64,000 bases of DNA from assembly GCA_015501055.1 (NCBI GenBank), contig JADNYV010000125.1:45195-109194 (forward strand). Direction: 5' to 3'. This stretch comes from Mucidula mucida. Lineage: Eukaryota; Basidiomycota; Agaricomycetes; Agaricales; Physalacriaceae. The notes beneath the pieces were generated by a model, which had not been told where the DNA came from, did no database searches, and worked only from the letters and a program-made list of their open reading frames with translations. A program made the translations under genes and the position numbers. This document shows positions 32,037 to 44,405 of the stretch, piece after piece (the first letter of the stretch is position 1; every line of letters begins with the position of its first letter).

Positions 32037-34644
32037 CTACTCAGAACGTGGTACGGGATACATTCGCTCAAAAGGTAATCCAGCACCAATGCAATCGAGA
32101 AGACCCGTATATGTCCATTTCCCGCCCAAGGTTTCGTCGTCAAAAGCTGAAATGGGAACCGCCGCTTGACTAGTGGATGGGACACTCCAGAAATCATCCT
32201 CGGTCGATGGCAACTGAGGCCGTGGTGCCTCAGCGTGAGCTCTGGCGAGCAGAGCTTTATGTGCGTGCCGTGCGCTAAAGCCTTCTAATAAAGACACCCT
32301 AGCCTTCCAAATCCTGCTGTTCATAACCTGAAAGGATGGATGCGTGTATGGTGGATATTCCGAGTCTAATAGGGCGTCTTTTTCTTGGAGGATCGACGCA
32401 TCGTCCAACGAGAGCCAATCCCTGTAGGGCGAATTCTCGTCGCCCACCAAATAACATTTCTCCTGTGTGATGCTGTCGACCACGGGGTCATTCTCGAGTC
32501 TATGGGCTCCGGCTAGCAGTAAGAGCACGTAGAAAAGTGATTCAAGGTCGTGCCGATAGAGATGACGTGCGGAGACCGCCTCTTTGCGATGGAGATCCCG
32601 AGACATGAAAGGGCGTGTGCCGGTGCGTTGCTCCGACGAGGGCCCCGTGGTGTCGCGAAAAGATGATAAATCAAAGTCGTTCAAGACCCCACAAATCCGC
32701 CCACGGCGCCTACGCCACATAATATTTCCCAGACTAATGTCGCGATGGAGAATACGAGGATGGTCGTACAGCCAGCGATGTACTATTGGGAGTTCATTAG
32801 TGCTGTCGGGGGTAACGGAAAAACTGAGACGAACCTTGTACGACGTCGAAAAACACTTGAGCATGATTGCGAACTGTATTCAACTCGCTGAGCTTGTACA
32901 GCTTCTCGTGCACACTGACACGCATAACGCGTTCTTCGTATTTGAAAGCACCTAGATCCTTTGTCCAGTGGTCCTCGTTGAGAGTGTTAAGGAACGCGGC
33001 AAGGCGGCCTCCAACCTCGTGATGGAGATGAGGAAAGTCTTGGGAATGGAGAATGTTCGGAACATGGTCCAGAACCCAGTCTGCGCCAGTCGTGGATACC
33101 GCCTCGCGGACACTCCCCATGAAGTCCGCCTCCGAAGTACGGCTAGTAGGCGACCAGGTGATTTTGACGATGAGCTCTATGCCGGGCCACCTCATGGTAC
33201 ACGTCGCATTGACGATAAATGTGCAGCGCCCAATGATTCCGGTCTGTCGGTCAATGACGCGTCCCAGCGTCACCTCGAATGGACCAGTCTGATCCTCGAG
33301 CAGCAGGACCTGGCCGGACAAAATACTGTACCAATCCTTGTTGACTACTACGTAGTTTTCCAAGTACGGCTTCGGGTTCTCGAGGATACCGGTACGAGGG
33401 AGGCCGCTACGATCGCTGAGGGATAGTTTGTGGAAGCATACCAGATAAAGCATGAACATGCGCCGGTCAGCCCTCATGTTCAGAGGCTTGGCAACGGCGA
33501 TACAAGAATGGTCGTAATACATGAGCTGCAGACGGTCATCGCATATCAGGTTGCCGAAACTATGATTTCTGAGACCACCATCGCTCATGAATTGCAGTGC
33601 GTAGTCGGCGCACTGATAGGAAGTTGCCAGGCGTTTGGCGGCATCATCGCCATAGGTGACTTGGGTGGAATGGGTTTGAGCGTACTCATGAGCAGAGTTG
33701 GCTGCATCCGACGGCTGTGATTTCAGTTTCTTTTTCGCCGACGATTCAGCCTGAGAGTCGGAGGGCCTTTTATTCATCAATCGGGAAGTCAAAGAGCGCC
33801 CCTCGGATTTGACAGCCTCTATGAGCGCGTGTTGCAGGTTCTTTCTGTCGCGCGGGTCCTCGCCATCTAGAAAAAGTATTAGCATTCTATCAATATCACG
33901 CAGGGAGTTCGCACCTTTATCAAGCACAGCATAGGCGCCCACACCCCCGTCAAGCCGCGCCAGGACCGCCTTACAATCCTTCCAATCGATCAGCTGGCCG
34001 TATGCAACAGGATTCGGGGGATCTTGTCGCTCCACCTCGGCACGAAAATTGATGTTTTGGGACGTTCTCCACAGTCGATAAAGGGTGGTACAGAGATCAG
34101 GAGAGAGTTCGGCTCTGTCCCGCGAGCCGCGGATGCGCTGCTTATCCTGTCGGTAGACGTAGACGGTGTCATCCTGCGCGATACCGTCACGCTCTGCAAG
34201 CACATCGGTCGCCCGGTTGAACACGGCTGATACGGGAACGTAGAGTGTCTGCTCTTTGTGATTCTTGACATCACATTGAGCGAGGTACGCATCCAGCTTT
34301 CGTCCGAGCTCGGCATCCGCTTCCAATGCGTTTACACAGCCCTTGAAGTTGGCGTCGGATTGCCAGTCATCGGGAAGATTCATAACCTTGTGGAGGAACA
34401 TCTCAAAAGAGAGATATATTCTGGAGGTATTGAAATCTTCCAGGATGTAGGGGGATATGTGGTCGCGTGTATACGCGTCCTGCTGACTGGCAGTGCCTCT
34501 GGGGGCGGGCGTGCTCAGCAACTCGACCAGGCTGGGAGCAGTCCGAGCAGTCACAGGAGTAGCTAGCAGGTTGGGTAGCCCTGGAGGTGCCTGCGATCCA
34601 ACAGGATCATCGGAGGCGGGAGTAGGCGACGCGTCGGAAGGCAT
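32037..34644 (-). CDS. FunK1-type fungal protein kinase (copy B), apparently intact
   Basis: FunK1 kinases are a eukaryotic-kinase-like family expanded in mushroom fungi; targets are unknown. Exon 1 (34,644-32,835) and exon 2 (32,782-32,037), joined across a 52-nt GT/AG intron, give 851 aa. An upstream in-frame ATG at 34,896 would add 84 residues but lies 5' of a TATA-like CATATAAA. I therefore prefer MPSDASPTPASDDPVGSQAP. The N-terminal half is FunK1-specific (RQDKQRIRGSRDR; HSFGNLICDDRLQLMYYDHS). The catalytic end has HRDISLGNIMW (HRD near residues 616-618, Asn 623), GVLNDFDLSSF (DFD in place of DFG), RTGTRPFMSRDL and YRHDLESLFYVLLLLAG. A glycine-rich ATP loop is not evident, as is common for the family, so activity is unproven. 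Confidence 0.85.
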
Positions 34645-34689
34645 GAGTGGCCACTGACGAGTGAGAAAGTCGAAGATGAGAATGGCTTG

Positions 34690-34930
34690 ATACATTTGAA
34701 ATTCTGCATTTATATGCGCAGTCACGAGGCGGCGTGCAGGGGCAGAACAATGGAACAATGGCGCTGAGGTGGACGCTGCGGTTTGACAATGGCGGTAAAT
34801 TGCCAAGTTGGGAATTTCGAAATTCGCACGTGGTCGCATTGTGGACGTTCCCACGCTCCTATCCACGTCCACCCGTTCATGCCGCTGGTCGTTCATTGTT
34901 CCTCAACGGAGTGAAGGTCGGCCTACGCAT
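34690..34930 (-). promoter_or_regulatory. Probable promoter of FunK1-B
   Basis: Read on the minus strand: GAATTTCGAAATTCCC-type palindromic AT sequence, CCGCCATTGTCAAACC, GCCATTGTTCCATTGTTCTG, then GCATATAAATG about 60 nt 5' of the preferred ATG. The stretch is almost identical to 55,850-56,030 before copy C, so the promoters were duplicated with the genes. Confidence 0.45.
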
Positions 34931-35677
34931 TACCTGATCGATATCACTGAACTGCTCGCATTGGGTCGTATACTGCATACTTACATCTGGCACAATCTTG
35001 AACGTGTTGATACCTTTTCCTCGCCGAATTGAGAAACCTCACTCCTGTGATGAGCTCGCAGCAAGGTGAATGTCATAAGCATAAGATACCGTGAATCATG
35101 GAGGGACAATGAGCGCGTGACTTTGACGTCGCACACGTACAGGACTTCTCTTTCGCTGGCACTCTCAAAATCTTACCATTATCGTTGTATGACGCCCGTA
35201 AGAACGTCCTGAACCCCCTGGAGAGAGGTGATACTGCGACTGTCCTCCAACATTAGGGAAGTAGACCGGTGCGCCACATCTAAACCCACATGGTAAAGGC
35301 GCCCATATGAAGGGGCGGGCCGGGGGTACGACAAATCTGGTGACTCATATTCATAGGGCCTCGCTGCAGAACAGTCAGATAATTCCACACCACCTTAATC
35401 AAAGACTGATTCGCCTGGCTATGTCCTCGCAGTTCGCCGAAACGTACCTTGTCTTCTAACTTCGAGAATGAATACAAGAGAACAAGAATAACTGACAACC
35501 CATTTTTTACAAACCATTTTCTCCAGTTTTCGACAGGCAGGTGGCACTCTAGTCAGCGAAGCCTCTTTCCTGGACAAGTCTGACTCTGACTCCGGCTCCG
35601 CGCCGATTTATATCACACATGACGCCATTCGTTACTCTCACGAAGAAGTTTCAGCACTTTCTTTGCTGATACATACC
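34931..35677. other. Intergenic, no gene seen
   Basis: This lies between the divergent FunK1-B and HAD genes. It marks the end of the repeated block (similarity to 55.8 kb stops near 34,930). No convincing frame. Confidence 0.5.
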
Positions 35678-36608
35678 ATGTCCAATCCCAAGTTAACAGA
35701 TTTCAAAGTTCTTGTCTTCGATGTATACGGCACGCTCGCGGTAAGTCCTAAACCTATTGCCATTCCTGTATTCTTACATGTCTTGATAGGATTGGGAAAC
35801 CGGCATTTTTAACGCTCTGGAACCCCTTCTTTCGCGCTATCCAGCCAGCCGTTGGTCACGTTCTGAGGCCCTTACGGCTTTTGAAGCCGTGGAGAAAGAC
35901 ATACAGGCGGCAGACCCCAATCTTCTCTATTCAGACGTCCTCGCTAAGGCACATGCAGCCCTCGAGGCTCGACTTGACGCGCTGTACGGTAAAAACACCG
36001 ATACCACTCCAATCGATGCTGTATGGGCCACGCAATCGACTTCGACAGATATCGATGATGCACATGCCGCGTTCGGTAATTCCATCAAGGACTGGCCTAT
36101 CTTCGCCGATAGCTCCCAAGCCCTTCATGATCTCTCAAAGCATTATAAGCTCGTCGTACTGTCTAATGTAGACCGTGCTTCCTTTGCCCATACTCATGCA
36201 AAGCTGTCCACCGGTGATCCAAGCGCGTTGGCTTCACCTCTCTACTCTCCCGCGGGGACCCAGTATTGGTTTCCTAATCAGATCTCCGGATCGAACTCCC
36301 CCTTCTCCCTCATTCTAACGGCACAAGACGTTCATAGCTACAAGCCCGCGTTACCGGGGTTTCTCACCGCTCTTGAAGTCATTCAGAAGGACCTTCTTGA
36401 TGGGGCAGATGTCAAGCAGAACGTGCTCTGGGTCGCCCAAAGTCTTTTCCATGACATCGAGCCCGCTCATCGTTTAGGCTTGCAGAGCACGTGGATAATT
36501 CGCAAGGGCGCGGAGATGGGAGCGGTCGCGGGGAACAAGAAGTACACTTGGACTTTCAACACTCTCGGAGAGATGGCCGAAGCTGTGGCCAAAAGTGCCG
36601 AGGCATAG
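35678..36608 (+). CDS. HAD-superfamily hydrolase, 2-haloacid dehalogenase-like
   Basis: Exon 1 (35,678-35,740) and exon 2 (35,790-36,608), with a 49-nt intron, give 293 aa. Haloacid dehalogenase-type enzymes use an Asp nucleophile on halo-acids or phosphate esters. Motif I is VFDVYGTLA (residues about 13-21; the DxYGTL form is typical of type II dehalogenases), the intron falling directly after it. Motif II is VVLSNVDR. The motif III Lys is in SYKPALPGF. Motif IV is SLFHDIEPAHRLGLQS. All key residues are present and the gene looks intact. No signal peptide, so cytosolic. The substrate cannot be inferred. It is the first single-copy gene beyond the amplified block. Confidence 0.9.
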
Positions 36609-37222
36609 GTTATTTTTGTAAGTCGAGACGCAAGTATAGCCCTAATCATCAACTAACAGTTTGTATCTATCAGTTTCGGGAGATGCCGGACTCAGGACGA
36701 CGCATCTGCTAATGAATTGATTGTGGCGTTTCGAAGGAGGATATGAATGCCTAGTTCACAATGGGATTATATTCTTGTGCAAGCTCATTATCATGTATGA
36801 ACTCGTTTCGTCGTTGTTGCACAGGCACCGACACCCCCAAGTTGTGATAATAAGCAGCGTCATTCAGCTTCGTAATGATCCACCACTGCTGTAGACCGGA
36901 TCGATTAGATTGGCGTTCTTGCTTTAGACCTAGACGATCCTCCGTCGAACGTGCACACATGGGTACAGAATGGCCCAAACAAATTTAGTTTAAGCCGTTT
37001 TCGGATGATAGGAACAAGATATGTGTGCGATTCTCCATCTTTTATTGTGTGGACTAGTGGCTTTACACATTGACCATTACTTTGACAGATGGTAGTCTGG
37101 ATAATAGGATTCGTTTAACAATCCCAGCATTGATCCTCGGAAATGGCGACTGATTATGCCTGCGATCAACAACTACAGCATGTCATCCCTCTTTCTCTCT
37201 TCTTCCATCATCTGCAGAAAAC
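36609..37222. other. Intergenic, no gene recognised
   Basis: A 75-codon minus-strand frame (36,978-36,751) reads GLQQWWIITKLNDAAYYHNL. It could be an exon of something, but it has no recognisable family and no supporting neighbours. Confidence 0.35.
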
Positions 37223-39185
37223 ATGTCAGAAGACGAAGACGACGACGAGTTCTTCGACGAGGACCCTGACTTGGACTACGATGAGCTAGGCTTCCAACAA
37301 GTGGCATTCAAAGTTCGAAGCCTTTCGTATGCCATTTGGACTTCGGGACAACACGAATCATGTGCAGACGCGCCGATGTTACATCCATGTGCTCATGACA
37401 CGAGCGAGCCTTCTCTGATGGCGATATTCCGCGCCTTCGCGACACTATTGACGCGCGATTCGCGCTCCCAGCTCATAGCGGTCACTGGAGATGCACGCCC
37501 AAGCGCGCAGTCTACCGGTGTTCTTGCGCTAGTGCCGACTGAACCCTATCTTTTGGATCCTGCAAGGGACCTAGTCGCATGCTCGATCTTGTCCTACGAG
37601 GACATCCGGCCGTCGGATAGCCCGGCTCTCCCTGCATTTCTTCTAGAGTCAGTACATAGGCCATTCCTGAGCGTGTGCGTTCGACCCCTACTGACCCTCC
37701 AGATAGGTCTCCTTGCCGAGTGACAGACGTCGAGCACGCGGAACATATACTACAAATCATCTCAGTGTTGCGACACGCTGTTGGAGAGCGACGGAATCGT
37801 ATGCTACAGCTTGCGCTGGAGTATGCAGTACATCAATGCTGGACGGAGGTGATGACTCGGTTTATGGCGTCGAACTACTTGTTCGCTGGACTGCCCCTCG
37901 TGAAAGTTTTGCGGGACTGGGAGCCGGCGGTAGAGGATCAACGTTACCTGCCGCCCTTGGCCAACGTCTCCCTCACGTGGCTGCCGGTCGAAAATGAAGC
38001 CGCGGCTGCGCGTTTGAAGAAGACCGATGTCCCTGTCCATCCTCATGCTCACAACACCTTTCTTTTCGACTGGTCCACTGTCCAGGGTTGGCTGCGGACT
38101 CTGGTCGATACTCTGGTAATCCTCATGGACAGTGTCAATCGGGCGGACGTCAAACAAGTTGCTACAGATCTCCCCATTCTACATTCGCTCCTACGGAGTG
38201 TAGCCATTGCTGAAGTCTTTCGACTACCGTCGCTTCAAAGTTACTTCGCGTCATTTTCAGAACCAAGGCACGACAGGTCTTGTCTGCAGGATCGGCTCGG
38301 CTACACCATCATCGGTTAGTAGTGAATTCTGATCATATTTTCTCTTCATACTAATCACTTTGGCCCTCAGATGACGAACGGCGGGAATGCGAAGGATCTG
38401 GAGATCACGTCCTGCGCTACCTAATGTCGCTAACGTCGTGGAATTATGCCATCATCACCTTGGCCGACGCCTACGGTACCGTCAACATTTCATTGCCTGT
38501 CCTTCGACTGGTATTCTGCTCTCTTCCTCGATCGTCTCAACCGGAATATCGCCACGGCGTAGTTCTGGCACCGCGCCTTGTGGCAGACGCAAAATATGTC
38601 ATGGATAACTTCCAGAGTAGCGGGGATGACCTTCTCCGACAGCATCTGCCAGACCTTTCTGATAAAATGTTTCCACGGGATCAAAAAAAGTATTTGAATT
38701 TCAAAGATGGGACCCACACGGAGGCATTATTGATGGACTTTGTGGCGCAAGCATGCAAGTCGCAGGAGGGTCAACATCGTGAGATATTCACGGTGCGTTT
38801 ATTGCAGTCGGTGTGTCGTCACGCTAATTTCGTTTAGCCGTGTCACTCCCTGAGAATCATTGGCATTCCTATTCATCATACCATGTGCTACTGCTGCAAT
38901 TTTCTGGGGAGCATCCTGTTCAATAAACAGCGTCACATCGAAGCTCTTGGAGCGTCGATAACCGACCCAAGGCGCTTCTCTCACGCGTTTCCCGGGCATC
39001 TTCAGCCTTGGACGCCCCCGCGCCTGTTATCCAACAGCGCAGCCGTAGACGGAGCCTATGGCGCTCTTTGCCAGCTCGTTGCCGAAGTCATACGCGCCTA
39101 CTACGGCGACAGAACGCCAGTCGCCACTCCGCATATGGAACTTCGGTCCCTTCGTCTTCGTCTTGGGGAGCCCAGTATCCCCTAG
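37223..39185 (+). CDS. Uncharacterised 600-aa protein with deaminase-like C-terminus, paralogue 1
   Basis: Four exons (37,223-37,647; 37,707-38,314; 38,371-38,792; 38,838-39,185) keep frame and give 600 aa. The N-terminus is very acidic (MSEDEDDDEFFDEDPD), followed by a helical domain (FRAFATLLTRDSRSQLIAVTGD...). Near the end of exon 3 is GTHTEALLMDFVAQ. Exon 4 begins CHSLRIIGIPIHHTMCYCCN. The order HxE - hydrophobic strand - CxxC is that of zinc-dependent nucleoside/nucleic-acid deaminases and of fungal deaminase-like families. The His, Glu and two Cys are also present in the neighbour at 40 kb. No similarity search was possible. The whole could instead be an unrelated zinc-binding fold. No signal peptide. 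Confidence 0.75.
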
Positions 39186-40022
39186 CAGCAGAGCTTCCAC
39201 GCACGCTAGCCGTGACAGTATATTCCCTCGTCGGCCTTCTTTCATATCAATAATTCAAGGTTCGAGAGATGGACGTTTTATTCGCGAACGCAAGGTCCAT
39301 TCGTTCTCCGGATGGAGTAAGAAGTGGGGGAGGGAAGCAACGACATCTGAACACCGGATGTAGGGATGTGTTTATCATTGAACACATAATGATCAACTCA
39401 TGTCCTGTGCGAGAAGTTTGCTTGTCAGGCAGTTCCTTGCCCACGCGTTTAGCGGCGGTCTCACTGGGGCGGGATGGCACTCTCGAGATGTATATTTGCG
39501 GCTTGGCCGTTTTCGTCTAGACGGATACATCAGTGCCTGCTTCACACGACGGGCCATTGAATTCGCGAGCACACGAATCCCTCTTCTACCGAGCGCCTAT
39601 TGTTCAGGCAGGCTGTTTCTGTGGGCGTTTTCATGTGTTCGCGGCACCGACTTCTGAATCCTTCTGTCGGGAAAGTCATCATGGCCGACGCTCCATCTGA
39701 TGTCGAGCCATATTTGGCTTCCTCAAGCAAGGACGAATGTGGCTCTCGGACCTCGATCTCAGACGCGGAAATCTCAGCTCAGTCAAGGCTAATTACGGGA
39801 TTGATCTATTGGAACGGCAACCTGATTCGCCATCCCTAACCTCAGGCTGATAAGGACGGGTGTCTGTTGCTGATCATGAATCGATCGGCAAGGGTGGGAT
39901 GTATCCTCGAGAACACAATTGACCATTTCGGAAAAGACTCATGACCCATATACTTTTGATTTGCGATTTAATCACCGTTGTGGACAGTTCTACAGCAACT
40001 CGCTTCCTCCCCTCCGACGACC
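39186..40022. other. Intergenic between the tandem paralogues
   Basis: No gene is seen. The 3' part (39,920-40,020) should hold the promoter of the second paralogue, but no clear TATA was identified. Confidence 0.4.
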
Positions 40023-42105
40023 ATGTCGAGCCGCGAATGGCCCCCGCACGACTCCGACGACCGCTATGATACTTACGACTCCGACGACTTTGATGACGAT
40101 GACGAGCCTTCCGAGTATACTCTGGAAGAGTACGAAGACCTTGCTCGCCAGATCCGAAGCCTTTCTAATGTTATCTGGTTGACTGGCGAACATCCTACCC
40201 TCTCTCATCATCCCGCACCACCGAATATCGACCTTCGCTCTGTATATCGAGCGCTCGCGACACTCCTCACCCGAGATTCTCGCCGCGAAACAGTTGTGGC
40301 TGTTACAGGCGACGGCTCGACCATAGTGGATGCGACGCAATTCACTGCCCTTGTGCCATATAGAAATGAGCTTGATGAGCCTCATATATCACAGGAGTCG
40401 TACACTGGTGCGGACTACGCCATGCTGGACATGACACCAACAGAAGTCGTACCAAGGTTTGGTGACGCGCGGTATGTCGTTACCTTGCCAGTTCAACCAG
40501 ACCTTTACCTATGTTCATTTGGCCAGATTCGAGAACCCATCTTCCGACGAAGAGCATGCAGCTTGTTTAATGGGTATCCTGTGGACGCTAGGCGAACAAC
40601 CCCGAGCTATGTCGTTCATCGGAAATGAGCAGCGACAAACGGCATTCCGCTTCATCTACTCGCAATGCTGGCCAGAGGTCCGACGCTGTGCAGAAGGAGC
40701 CAACTATATCCCAAAGCCCACCCGAACATGGCATGACATGGGCTTGCTAGAGGGTTACGTTCCGTCGCCTGACGAGCTGTCAGAGAAGACGTTTGAGAGT
40801 ATCCCGCCCTACATCTCTAGTCGGTTCGCCTCTCGGAGTTTGGAGCGTTGGGTTGACAGTGCCGACATGATGATGACCGAAGATGATGAAAGTGGGCCCC
40901 TCTTCGCCTTTTGTCCCTTCACGGCCCGCGTCTGGTTTTCCATTCTCTGCGATGCTGTGTACGACGTTCTCCTTCAATGCGAACAGTGGCGGAAGAAGCA
41001 TGATACACCCTCCGCTTCTGACATGGATGGTGTCGTGAATAGCATGACGGAACTCCATCTCTTGTTCGAGCTCGATGCCATGCAGCGCCTCATCCACTTT
41101 CCTTCTCTTCAGCGCTACCTTGACCGCCATCACCCTCATCTCAATACACGCATTGCTCCGATGCTTCCGCCAACAAGGAACGAGCAGAAGACGATTGATC
41201 GCGCCGAGTCTAAGATTCTAGGTCAGTCAGCGTATGCTCTGGTTTCCGAATATGTTGCTAAACCACTCACGCAGAGGAATGGCGAGGGCACGGTAATATA
41301 ATAGGGCGGCTGAGGCGGCATATCCGAGGTCTATTATCGTGGCATGAGGCGCTGATCACGCTAGTGGAAGCTATGGCATACGCACAGCATCCCATCACCC
41401 TCCAGCTCGTGAAATATCGACGTCCATCGGACAGCTGGCGGGAGCATCTTCGCGATCACAATCTTCGCGCGGTCTTGGAGATGGACCGCCCCTTAGAGAG
41501 CGCCAAGTCCGAGGACGTGTGGCGATACCTCGTGGAGGGCTTACCCGACACTGACGAACTCAGCCCAGAGCAACAGCACATACTGGACCTGGAAATCGAG
41601 GAACGCGTCCGAGTGTTAGAGCTGCCTAGATCTGAGGATGACCCGCCGATATCCAAGCCCCGTACTTTTGAGGGGAGTGTTCACACGGAGGCGCTCCTGA
41701 TGGACTTTCTGGCGCAAGGAGAATCGGCCTATCCAGAAACTATACGGCAGCACCCTTGTCTGATGACATTCGTCGTACGTTGAGTGCGCACTCTCGCAGC
41801 AATGCTCCACGCTCACCAAGTCGTTCTAGAATCACCAGCAGGTTTGCAACAAGATCGTTGGGATCCCTCTGCAATACGACATGTGTTATTGTTGTAGCCT
41901 TCTAGAGGCGAGGTTATTGCATGATGAACGAGTCCTGTTTTCGTCAGTTCGGGGACCCGTAGTTCCCTGGACACCGCCTCTTCTCCTTCATAAAGACGAC
42001 GTCCTGGAGGCGCTTCACGGTGCGTTAGTGCAGCTTCTCGCCGACATCATCGAGACGCAGGAGAAGGCCGCACGGACACCGACACCGACTGGCAACATGA
42101 CCTAA
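40023..42105 (+). CDS. Uncharacterised 635-aa protein with deaminase-like C-terminus, paralogue 2
   Basis: Exons 40,023-40,471; 40,527-41,221; 41,275-41,774; 41,842-42,105 keep frame, giving 635 aa. It shares the layout of its neighbour: acidic N-terminus (DSDDFDDDDEPSEYTLEEYE), RALATLLTRDSRRETVVAVT, CWPEVRRCAEGANYI, a long helical middle, then GSVHTEALLMDFLAQ (exon 3) and CNKIVGIPLQYDMCYCCSLL (exon 4). Intron positions match between the two genes, so they arose by tandem duplication, but the middle has diverged strongly. The HTE and CYCC elements, about 45 residues apart, are the best conserved parts, which supports a functional metal site. Subcellular location is probably cytosolic or nuclear. 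Confidence 0.75.
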
Positions 42106-42791
42106 TAACTTCGCACTAGGCTGAGGGGGCGTTACAGTATAGATGTGATATCGAGATCTACAGAAGACTTTCCTGAGGGAATACTGCGAATTTGTCGCGG
42201 GAAGATTGCCGGCGGACGGGTCCTCGGATAGTCGGGTACGGTGGAAGTACCTAGAACACAGACGTGAACAGGCATGTGAACAGTTCGCGAATCGATATGG
42301 TGTAAATCTAGGTCTGAAAAATCTACACCCTTGATCGCTCAATGAATATTTGAATACTGACACCGAGAGAGGGCAGTAACGGTGCTAACATGTTGAAATG
42401 CGACATTGCGTTAAAACTGCGAGTAAGGTCGAGGGTACTCGGTAACACAGGGAGTGAACTTACTTGAGGCGACAACTGTTCACAGCTGATGCGGGGACAC
42501 CGATATTCAAGGAACTGTGGAACCTCACCCGTGTCTGTGAGTAGAATAGAATAATTCGAACTCTGCGCTTTCAGATAATCATGAGATGGGGGTCCACGTC
42601 GGAGGTGGACAATGTGTCGGCATTCATGATGGAGAATGACAGAGCATCAGACACGATCAGATACAAGAAGCAAACCGTCCTGTACAGGGTAAACAGACGC
42701 GACATCTTCGAGCATTGACACGCTAAGCACGGAGAACAATTGATTGATTCGCAATGGTTCTACAACGTTGACGGTTTAGAAACACGTGGAT
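42106..42791. other. Intergenic, no gene seen
   Basis: About 0.7 kb without a supported frame, between convergent genes (3' ends of the deaminase-like gene and Mix17). Confidence 0.45.
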
Positions 42792-43417
42792 CTAGTAAGG
42801 GGAAGCGGCAGCTTGACACTAACAAAGATTGTAAGGAACGCGAAGACAATAGAGTCAGCAGAAAACTTACAGCTTTCAACTGCTCAAGGTACCATGTGCA
42901 GGATTGGAGATCAGCCTTGTCAAGGCACTGCGTGAAGTCTGAAATAGCATATCTGAGTTTTGTGTTCATGATTACATCGGCAACGCATCGTACCCTTCGC
43001 CTGTACTTCGCAGCTAAGTCCTCCTTGCTGCTGCTGGACGGGGGTGGACTGGGGCTGAGATGCGGCCTCCGGTGCAGCAGCCTGGCCTGACCCGCCAAAG
43101 AGCATGCTCGAGAGTCCGTGGCCAATGGTCGAACCGACAGCGACGGATCCAGCGGTTGCGGCCATTTGAGCGAGCATTCCAGGCTGCTTCGTTTCGGTAT
43201 GCGAAGCCGAGGGCGCATGGGGGACATTGGCCGGGGGTGCAGGAGCACGAGCAGGGGAAGAAAAGGCGGAGGCCGGGGCTGCAGCAGTATGGGCACTTCT
43301 GGTTTGTTGAGGTGCGGACCTAGCAGGCGCCGACGCACGGGGACGAGATTGACGCTGCGCGAATTAAATGAGCATTTTTCGGGAATATCGAGAACATTTT
43401 CGACGACGTACAGCCAT
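42792..43417 (-). CDS. MIX17: Mix17/CHCHD2-type mitochondrial CHCH protein
   Basis: Four exons: 43,417-43,412; 43,354-42,994; 42,938-42,871; 42,818-42,792. They give 153 aa. Mix17 (CHCHD2/10 in animals) is an intermembrane-space protein imported by the Mia40 disulfide relay and linked to respiratory function. The N-terminus is rich in Arg, Ala and Pro (ARQSRPRASAPARSAPQQ). The hydrophobic central segment GMLAQMAATAGSVAVGSTIG is the hallmark of the family. The C-terminal CHCH domain has two CX9C motifs, CEVQAKDFTQC and CTWYLEQLKAC. The first coding exon is only ATGGCT, inferred from a GT/AG intron of 57 nt and absence of another in-frame start. All parts are intact. Confidence 0.92.
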
Positions 43418-44405
43418 TATTAGGATATTAGCAGTGCGAGGGAGTGGTGGTTAGAAACAGAGAGCTCGCCACTGGCCGCCTGTTTCTCGAAACTTCCCGG
43501 CCGCATCGTCGGCATGACTCAGCGGCAAGCTTGCGCAAGCCATTCCTCGGCAATGGCCGGCCCGAAACCCTCATGCGCTTTCCTGTTTGACTACACCAAA
43601 TTCAGAATGGATATGAGCTCTGTTAAACTTCGTTCTACATTATTAATCGAAGAACAACTTTCTCCCATGGTCTTTTTAGTCTGTAACTCTGGTCAATTTC
43701 GGACAAATGCGCGCACCAGGTCATCAAGCTTATGGACATTCCATGCAAATATGACTACCAGCACGGATATACGGGCCAGCTGTCCATTCTAAGCAGCCAT
43801 TCGGTTTTCTCAGCCTTGTCACTGTTATGCCAGTCAATCTGTGTTTTTGAATCCTCCGACGCCACACTTTGCGTTCTTCGCCTGACATACTCTCATACGT
43901 AGCAGTCTATGCATTAAAGGCTACAGTACTCCAGCTTGAATTGTCTCTTCTGCACCTACCAACTCACTCGTTGATTCACCGAACACGGCCAGCGGCTGCG
44001 GCCAATGCTTTCTCAAACTGATATACCTTGGGGAGTGCCAATGAAATCGTGTCCACTGAAGCATGGCGCCGGCTTCGCGTCTGTTCTCTGTCCTTGGAGG
44101 TGATGACCAGAATCCAGAGTCAGCTGGGAGTTGTCTACACGAGTGTCCATTTCTACCCAAGTCAACTTCTTCAAGTTGATCGAATCAGATTTAGACTGTA
44201 TTTGAGGCATTCGCGTCTTTGTTTGAACTTCAACGTTTGAGGTGCCAAAATGATAGCGAGACGGAAAGGAAGAGGAGAGTAGAATTCGATACCTAGCCTC
44301 TAGGCAAGTGGGCTTCGGCAGCTCGACGGCGACTCGGAGATATGAAACGATAGTGTGTGGCGCAGCATCCATATTGTTCAATTCGCCCACTGAAGGTCAG
44401 CACGG
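43418..44405. other. Intergenic, no gene recognised
   Basis: Between divergent Mix17 and the C2-like gene. Minus-strand frames at 43,921-44,390 are open for 80-125 codons but show no family features. Confidence 0.35.
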
